Source: Mangrovihabitans endophyticus
GTDB lineage: Bacteria; Actinomycetota; Actinomycetes; Mycobacteriales; Micromonosporaceae
DNA: 64,000 nucleotides
Direction: 5' to 3'
NCBI RefSeq assembly: GCF_014646155.1
Contig: NZ_BMMX01000014.1
Span: 62,001 to 126,000, forward strand
Of this stretch, positions 59,494 through 64,000 are shown in pieces (positions within the stretch are counted from its first letter, which is position 1; the number at the start of each line of letters is the position of its first letter). A model generated the notes under the pieces. The model searched no databases and was not told the origin of the DNA. It worked only from the letters and a program-made list of their open reading frames with translations. The position numbers were made by a program, and so were the translations under genes.

Positions 59494-61599
59494 CTACGAA
59501 GCTGGCGACTGATCCGCGCGACCCAGCACGTCCAGCGTCCACGCCATCACGAACGCCTCCTCGCGCCACGCGTCATAACGCCCGCTCGGTCCGCTGTGCC
59601 CCGCACCCATCTCGGTCTTCAGCAGGTATTCGCCCTCCGGCGCCACCGCGCGCAGGCGCGCGATCCACTTCGCCGGCTCGTGGTAGAGCACGCGAGTGTC
59701 GTTGAAGCTCGTCACGGCCAGGATTGCCGGATAGTCCAGCTTCCCGACGTTCTCGTACGGACTGTACGACTTCATGTACGCATACACGTCCGCCGACTCG
59801 ATCGGGTTGCCCCACTCCTCCCACTCGGTGACGGTCAGCGGGAGCGACGGGTCCAGGATGGTGTTCAGCGGATCCACGAAGGGCACCTGCGCGACGATGC
59901 CGGCGAACGCGTCCGGGGCGATGTTGGCCACCGCGCCCATGAGTAGCCCGCCCGCCGAGCCACCACGGGCGACGATCCGATCGGGCGACGTCCAGGAGCC
60001 GGCGGTCAACGACCGCGCGCACGCCACGAAGTCGGTGAAGGTGTTCTTCTTCGCCAGCATCTTGCCCTTCTCGTACCACTGCCGGCCCATCTCGCCGCCC
60101 CCGCGGACGTGCGCGATCGCGTAGACAACACCGCGGTCGAGCAACGACAGCCGGGGGATCGAGAAGTACGGGTCGATGCTGTATTCGTACGAGCCGTAGC
60201 CGTACAGGACCAGCGGCGCGGTCCCGTCCCGGACGGTGCCCTTGCGCGCGACCACCGAGATGGGTACCCGCGTGCCGTCGTCGGCGACCGCCCACTCGCG
60301 GAACTGTTCGTAGTCCTCCGGCCGGTAGCCGCCGAGCACCGGCTTCCGCTTGCGCAGCGTCATGGAACGGGTGACCAGGTCCACGTCGTACACGGAATCC
60401 GGAGTGATCATCGAGGTGTAGCCGATGCGCACGGTGCCGGTGTCGTATTCCGGGTTGGCGGCGAGGCCGACGCTGAACAGCGGCTCGGGGAACTCCATGT
60501 CGTAGGTGTCGGTGGTGCCGGAGCCGAGCACGCGCAACCCGGTGAGCCCGTCGGCGCGCAGCGAGATGACCACGTGATGCTGGAACGCGTCGACCGCCTC
60601 CAGCCGCGTTCCGGGCCGGTGCGGCACCAGTTCGATCCACTCGCCGGGCGCGTCCGCGGACGTATAGGCCAGCGCGAAGTCTTCGGCGTCGTCGTTGTGC
60701 AGGATCAGGAAGCGATGACCGTGGTGCTCGACGTCGTACTCGACGCCCTGGCGGCGCGGGGCGATCACGGCCGGCTCGGCGGTCGGGTTGTCCGCGGCGA
60801 TCGCCCACACCTCGGCGGTGACCTTGCTGCGGGTGTCGATGAGGATGAACTTCTCGCTGCGGGTGAGCTCGACGCCCACCCAGAAGCGTTCGTCGGCCTC
60901 CTCGAAGACGGTGACGTCGGCGGCGGCCGGGCTGCCCACGGCGTGCCGCCACACCCGGTGTGGCCGCCAGGCGTCGTCCACGGTGATGTAGAAGAGTGTC
61001 GAGCCGTCCGCCGACCACGCACTGCCGTAGAACACACCGGGCACTTCGTCGGCCAGCGTCTCACCGGTGCGCAGATCCTTGATGCGCAATGTGAACCGCT
61101 CGTCGCCGGCGAAGTCGACGGAGTAGGCCAGCCGGTTGCCGTCCGGGCTGATGTCGAACGTGCCCAGGGCGAAGAAGTCCGCGCCCTCGGCCAGCGCGTT
61201 GCCGTCCAGCAGCACCTGCTCGCCGGGCAGCGCGGCGCCGTCCTCCGGGATCGGCGGGTCGGTCACGCCGGGATCGGCCGGCACCCGGCACTGGATCCCA
61301 TATTGCTTGCCCTCGACGGTCCGGGTGTAGTACCAATAGCCGCCCTTGCGACTGGGCACGGTCAGATCGCTCTGCTGAGTCCGGCTCTTGATCTCACCGA
61401 AGACCGCGTCGCGCACCTGGCCGAGGTGCGCGGTGGCGCGTTCCGTCCAGGCGTTCTCCGACTTGAGGTAGGCGACCGTGTCCGGATTCTCCTTGTCGGT
61501 CAGCCAGGCGTACTCGTCGATGACGGTGTCGCCGTGAAAGGTGCGCTCGGTGGCCACGGCACGGACGGTGGGTGGGCTGTCAGGCTGATCGGTCGTCAC
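59494..61599 (-). CDS. Prolyl oligopeptidase family serine peptidase (oligopeptidase B-like)
   Basis: 701 residues, S9A. N-terminal beta-propeller ~75-430; C-terminal alpha/beta hydrolase with nucleophile in RGGSAGGLLMG (~545), Asp in SFNDTRV (~630) and His in GAGHSGPSGR (~667). No signal peptide, so cytoplasmic. Oligopeptidase B cleaves after basic residues in short peptides. GTG 61599-61597 (VTTDQPDSPPTVRAV) is chosen; the longer frame reads into promoter DNA. Its 3' end borders repeat island 2. Confidence 0.9.
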   Translation of the reverse strand: MTTDQPDSPPTVRAVATERTFHGDTVIDEYAWLTDKENPDTVAYLKSENAWTERATAHLGQVRDAVFGEIKSRTQQSDLTVPSRKGGYWYYTRTVEGKQYGIQCRVPADPGVTDPPIPEDGAALPGEQVLLDGNALAEGADFFALGTFDISPDGNRLAYSVDFAGDERFTLRIKDLRTGETLADEVPGVFYGSAWSADGSTLFYITVDDAWRPHRVWRHAVGSPAAADVTVFEEADERFWVGVELTRSEKFILIDTRSKVTAEVWAIAADNPTAEPAVIAPRRQGVEYDVEHHGHRFLILHNDDAEDFALAYTSADAPGEWIELVPHRPGTRLEAVDAFQHHVVISLRADGLTGLRVLGSGTTDTYDMEFPEPLFSVGLAANPEYDTGTVRIGYTSMITPDSVYDVDLVTRSMTLRKRKPVLGGYRPEDYEQFREWAVADDGTRVPISVVARKGTVRDGTAPLVLYGYGSYEYSIDPYFSIPRLSLLDRGVVYAIAHVRGGGEMGRQWYEKGKMLAKKNTFTDFVACARSLTAGSWTSPDRIVARGGSAGGLLMGAVANIAPDAFAGIVAQVPFVDPLNTILDPSLPLTVTEWEEWGNPIESADVYAYMKSYSPYENVGKLDYPAILAVTSFNDTRVLYHEPAKWIARLRAVAPEGEYLLKTEMGAGHSGPSGRYDAWREEAFVMAWTLDVLGRADQSPAS

Positions 61600-61806
61600 G
61601 CGGCCCAGATTACGCGCCGCTCGGCGCAGCGATTTGCGCTCGTTCCTACCCGTACGCGGTCGGGCACGAAAAAATGAGTACGCTCGACCACCCGCAACGA
61701 TTAGAACATGTGTACGATGTGCCAGAGTGGACGATCTTCGGGGTTTCGATGTCATGCGTTCGATCCGGGCTCGTTCGATCCGGGCTATCGATTCAGGGGA
61801 GGGCCG
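61600..61806. other. Intergenic region with divergent promoters
   Basis: Between the S9 peptidase and the small ORF. Contains the LexA-like box and a direct repeat of TTCGATCCGGGCT (61757-61769 and 61772-61784). No gene called. Confidence 0.5.
61702..61717. promoter_or_regulatory. LexA (SOS) box-like site
   Basis: TAGAACATGTGTACGA matches the actinobacterial LexA form TCGAAC-N4-GTTCGA at 10 of 12 specified positions. It lies 90 bp before the 33-codon ORF and 190 bp before the FAD oxidoreductase; TAGAAC could also serve as a -10. Confidence 0.5.
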
Positions 61807-61908
61807 ATGCCCATCAGACCGGGGCTGATGCCCGTCAAGGAAGTGCCGATGCCCGCGACCCGGCTGCTTGAGGCACCCCCACCGGTCTTCCGGACGGCGG
61901 TTGCGTGA
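61807..61908 (+). CDS. 33-residue ORF coupled to the FAD oxidoreductase
   Basis: ATG 61807 has an excellent GGGGAGGG 4 nt upstream, the best ribosome site in this region. The peptide (MPIRPGLMPVKEV ... PPPVFRTAVA) has no known domain. Its TGA (61906-61908) overlaps the start of the next gene, a classic coupling layout. It may be a leader peptide, a small protein, or a peptide substrate of the downstream enzyme; the data do not separate these. Confidence 0.5.
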   Translation: MPIRPGLMPVKEVPMPATRLLEAPPPVFRTAVA

Positions 61909-63083
61909 TGGGTGAGAAGCTGCCCTCGCGCGAGCCCTTGCTCCACACTCTCCGGGACATCTGCGGCCCCGACTTCGCCCGCACCGCGCGCGCGGTGGAC
62001 CGCGTCGCCGGCGGCCGGGTCAGTTTCGTGGCCACGCCGGCCACCGCCGATGCGGTCTCCGCGGTGATGCGCCTGGCCGACGAGCGCGGCCTGGCGGTGA
62101 AGGCCCGCGGTTCGGGCAGCAAGATCGACTGGGGCCGACCGCCCCGCGGGGTCGACCTGATCGTCGACACCGCCCGCCTCAACGGGCTGTGGGACCACCG
62201 GGCGGAGGACCGGACCGTCGAGGTCGCCACCGGCACGCCGGTCCACGCCCTGCAGGCCGCGCTCGCGCTGCGCGGTCAGCGTCTGGCCGTGGATCCGCCG
62301 TCGCGCACCGCGACGGTGGGCGGCATGCTCGCGGTCAACGAGTCGGGTCCGCTGCGGCACCGTTTCGGCAGCCCCGCGGAGTTCGTCGACCGGGTGAGCT
62401 ATGTGGACATGCATGGCCTCGCGGCCGATTCGGACGGCGAGGACGGCCGTCCCGGCATCGCCGAGATCGACGGCGTGCTGCTGTCGGCGCGGTTGCGGCT
62501 GCAGGCGGCGCCGGCGGCCAGCCGGTGGGTGACGGTTCCCGCGGCCACCCCGCTCCAGGTGCACCATGTGACCGAGCAGGTTCTGGCGCTGAGCCTGGGC
62601 GAGAGCGCAATCGAGATGGACCTCCCGGCGCCCGCCGCCGCACGGGACTCCACGCCGCCGCGGGGCACCGTCGCGGTCCTGGTGGAGGGCGACGCCACGG
62701 ATGTCACCGACCGTGCCGCGCGACTCGTGCGGGAGCTGGGCGACGAGTCCGCCGCCGCGGATGCCGCTCCATCGTGGTGGGGCCGCTATCCGTTCGAGGC
62801 CGCGGACGTGGCGCTGCGCATCTCGGCCGCGACGGCCGACCTGCATGCAGCGGTGTATGCGCTCAGCGATGCCCTGCGGGCGCCGGTGGCGGTCCGCGGT
62901 TCGGTCGGCTACGGCCGGGTGCACGCCGTCCTCCCGGGCGGGATGACCGCGGAGGAGGTCACCGCGGCCCTGGAGTCGGTTCGGCAGGTGTTGCTGGCCC
63001 GTGGCGGCCGGGTGGTCGCGATCGTCGCGCCGCCCGCGTTGGCCCGCCAGATCGACATCGCCGGCCGGGAAGACCTGTTCTGA
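61905..63083 (+). CDS. FAD-binding oxidoreductase (PCMH-type)
   Basis: 392 residues. The FAD_binding_4 domain covers ~35-210 with VKARGSGSKIDWG and PSRTATVGGMLAVNESGPLRHRFG, similar to the GlcE subunit of glycolate oxidase. No GlcD-like partner or Fe-S subunit is nearby. The C-terminal half is Ala-rich and ends in RQIDIAGREDLF. Starts at GTG 61905 or ATG 61908, both overlapping the TGA of the 33-codon ORF. Substrate unknown. Confidence 0.85.
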   Translation: MMGEKLPSREPLLHTLRDICGPDFARTARAVDRVAGGRVSFVATPATADAVSAVMRLADERGLAVKARGSGSKIDWGRPPRGVDLIVDTARLNGLWDHRAEDRTVEVATGTPVHALQAALALRGQRLAVDPPSRTATVGGMLAVNESGPLRHRFGSPAEFVDRVSYVDMHGLAADSDGEDGRPGIAEIDGVLLSARLRLQAAPAASRWVTVPAATPLQVHHVTEQVLALSLGESAIEMDLPAPAAARDSTPPRGTVAVLVEGDATDVTDRAARLVRELGDESAAADAAPSWWGRYPFEAADVALRISAATADLHAAVYALSDALRAPVAVRGSVGYGRVHAVLPGGMTAEEVTAALESVRQVLLARGGRVVAIVAPPALARQIDIAGREDLF

Positions 63084-63101
63084 CGGCCGGCCGCGTCCCG
63101 G

Positions 63102-64000
63102 TCAGGCGCGGCGCAGCGCGACGATCGCCACGTCGTCGGCCTGCTGTTCGGTGCCGGCCAGCCGCACGAGTAGCCGCTGGCAGAAATCGTCCAGATCGCC
63201 GTCCACCCGCTCGGCGTTCTTGGCCAGTGCGTCGAGACCCACATCGATGTCGGCGTCTCGCCGCTCGACCAGGCCATCGGTGTAGAGCACCAGTGTCCCG
63301 CCGCGAGGAAGCACGAACTCCAGATCGTCGGGCCGCTCCGCGTTGATGCCCAGCAGCGGTCCCCGGGCCTGCAGGAAACGGACCGGCCCGGCGCCGCTGA
63401 GCAGCGGCGGCAGATGTCCGGCGCTGGCCATGCGCACCGAGCCCGACCCCGGGTCGATCGCGAGCAGGCACAGGGTCGCCGACTCCTCCGGCAGCACCGT
63501 GCGCATGAACCGGTTGACCAGGCGGATCACCGCCCCCGGCGGGTGCCCCTCGACCGCGTACGCGCGCACCGCGTGCCGCAGTTCGGCCATCACCGTGGCG
63601 GCGTGCAACGAGTGCCCCGCGACGTCGCCGATCGCCACCAGCAACCGACCGTCCAGCATGGTCAGCTCGTAGAAGTCGCCACCCACCTCGGTCTGCGCCC
63701 CGGCCGGCTCGTAACGCATCGCCAGATGCATGCCCGGCACGTCGGGCAGGCGAGACTGCAGGAGGCTGCGCTGCAAGGTGACCGCGATGCGGTGCTCCTC
63801 GTCGTAGGAACGCTGCGCTTCCACCGCCGCAGCCACCGCCTGGGCGAGCTGACGCAGCACCGGGAATCCGGGCGTCTGTGAACTGCCGGGCACCCCGACG
63901 AAGACCGCGGGCCGGTCCGGGCGCAGACGCGCGGCGGCCACCGCCACCGTCTCGCCGTCCGGCCAGTCGACCACGTCCCAGGCCGCCGGGTCGTCCGTCC
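63102..64000 (-). CDS. SpoIIE-family PP2C phosphatase (5' part off the right edge)
   Basis: Visible part ~299 residues, frame open through the window end. The C-terminal PP2C/SpoIIE domain starts near LQRSLLQSRLPDVPGMHLAMRYEPA, with metal-site motifs EVGGDFYEL, GDVAGHSLHAA and LYTDGLVER, and ADDVAIVALRRA at the end. Upstream residues look like the end of a GAF or PAS domain (AVFVGVPGSSQTPGFPVLRQLAQAVAAAVEAQ). Probable phosphatase for STAS proteins. GTG 63974 is not taken as the true start because coding-like sequence continues upstream. Confidence 0.88.
   Translation of the reverse strand, partial: TDDPAAWDVVDWPDGETVAVAAARLRPDRPAVFVGVPGSSQTPGFPVLRQLAQAVAAAVEAQRSYDEEHRIAVTLQRSLLQSRLPDVPGMHLAMRYEPAGAQTEVGGDFYELTMLDGRLLVAIGDVAGHSLHAATVMAELRHAVRAYAVEGHPPGAVIRLVNRFMRTVLPEESATLCLLAIDPGSGSVRMASAGHLPPLLSGAGPVRFLQARGPLLGINAERPDDLEFVLPRGGTLVLYTDGLVERRDADIDVGLDALAKNAERVDGDLDDFCQRLLVRLAGTEQQADDVAIVALRRA

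Noticed and set aside
61748..61800. Direct repeat TTCGATCCGGGCT as an operator
   Set aside because: Two copies 15 bp apart in a GC-rich stretch; no known regulator pattern, so only mentioned within the intergenic entry.

Overview
This is a 64 kb GC-rich chromosomal window from an actinomycete. Micromonosporaceae (Actinoplanes/Micromonospora-like) is the best guess. The basis is gene content (BldC, futalosine-type menaquinone genes, DUF4229, SpoIIE/RsbW-like regulators, a GH64 plus ricin-lectin glucanase), frequent GTG/TTG starts, and many 4-bp stop/start overlaps. Genus was assigned from recall of gene content, not from a search.

Layout. 1-8.7 kb: respiratory complex I genes nuoA-B-C-D-E-F-G-H on the minus strand, with nuoH cut by the left edge, preceded by menJ (8.8-10.1 kb). 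A near-perfect Rex-type operator lies just upstream of menJ. 10.2-15 kb: a small unknown gene, menG, an LPVTG-anchored surface protein and mqnC. 15-19 kb: an SNF2 helicase with a SWIM zinc-finger partner. 19-25 kb: a secreted beta-1,3-glucanase, an aldo/keto reductase, mqnA, and an MFS exporter facing an ArsR-type regulator. 25-31 kb: a HelD/HelR-like helicase, a double VOC protein, and a cobalamin-type ABC importer (btuF-C-D) behind a cobalamin riboswitch. 31-33 kb: mqnE with two small membrane proteins. 33-39 kb: an NlpC/P60 wall hydrolase with a long Ser/Pro tail, a proline-rich membrane protein and a DEAD-box RNA helicase. 39-43.5 kb: a glycolipid-binding-like protein, an AsnC regulator, bldC, then ubiD-ubiA-ubiX type genes (late futalosine pathway). 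44-51 kb: an XRE regulator and an overlapping minus-strand run hemL-phosphatase-resA-ccdA-resB-ccsB (heme and cytochrome c maturation). 51-58.5 kb: a signalling block with a STAS protein, a response regulator, a 1485-residue soluble poly-HAMP hybrid kinase and an RsbW/GAF/SpoIIE protein. 58.5-64 kb: an MBL-fold protein, a prolyl oligopeptidase, a 33-codon ORF coupled to an FAD oxidoreductase under an SOS-box-like site, and a second SpoIIE phosphatase cut by the right edge.

Functional theme. Much of the window serves the electron-transport chain: complex I, menaquinone synthesis (mqnA, mqnC, mqnE, prenyltransferase, UbiD/UbiX-type decarboxylase, menG, menJ), heme and cytochrome c assembly. mqnB and mqnD are not in the window.

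Non-coding structure is unusually rich. There are three copies of a ~90-bp terminal-inverted-repeat element (11.35, 13.42 and 38.69 kb), and two composite islands (24.5-24.9 and 59.05-59.5 kb) in which paired ~75-bp inverted-repeat elements sit between oppositely oriented GACGGG-type tracts. I saw no tRNA, rRNA, CRISPR array, transposase or prophage.
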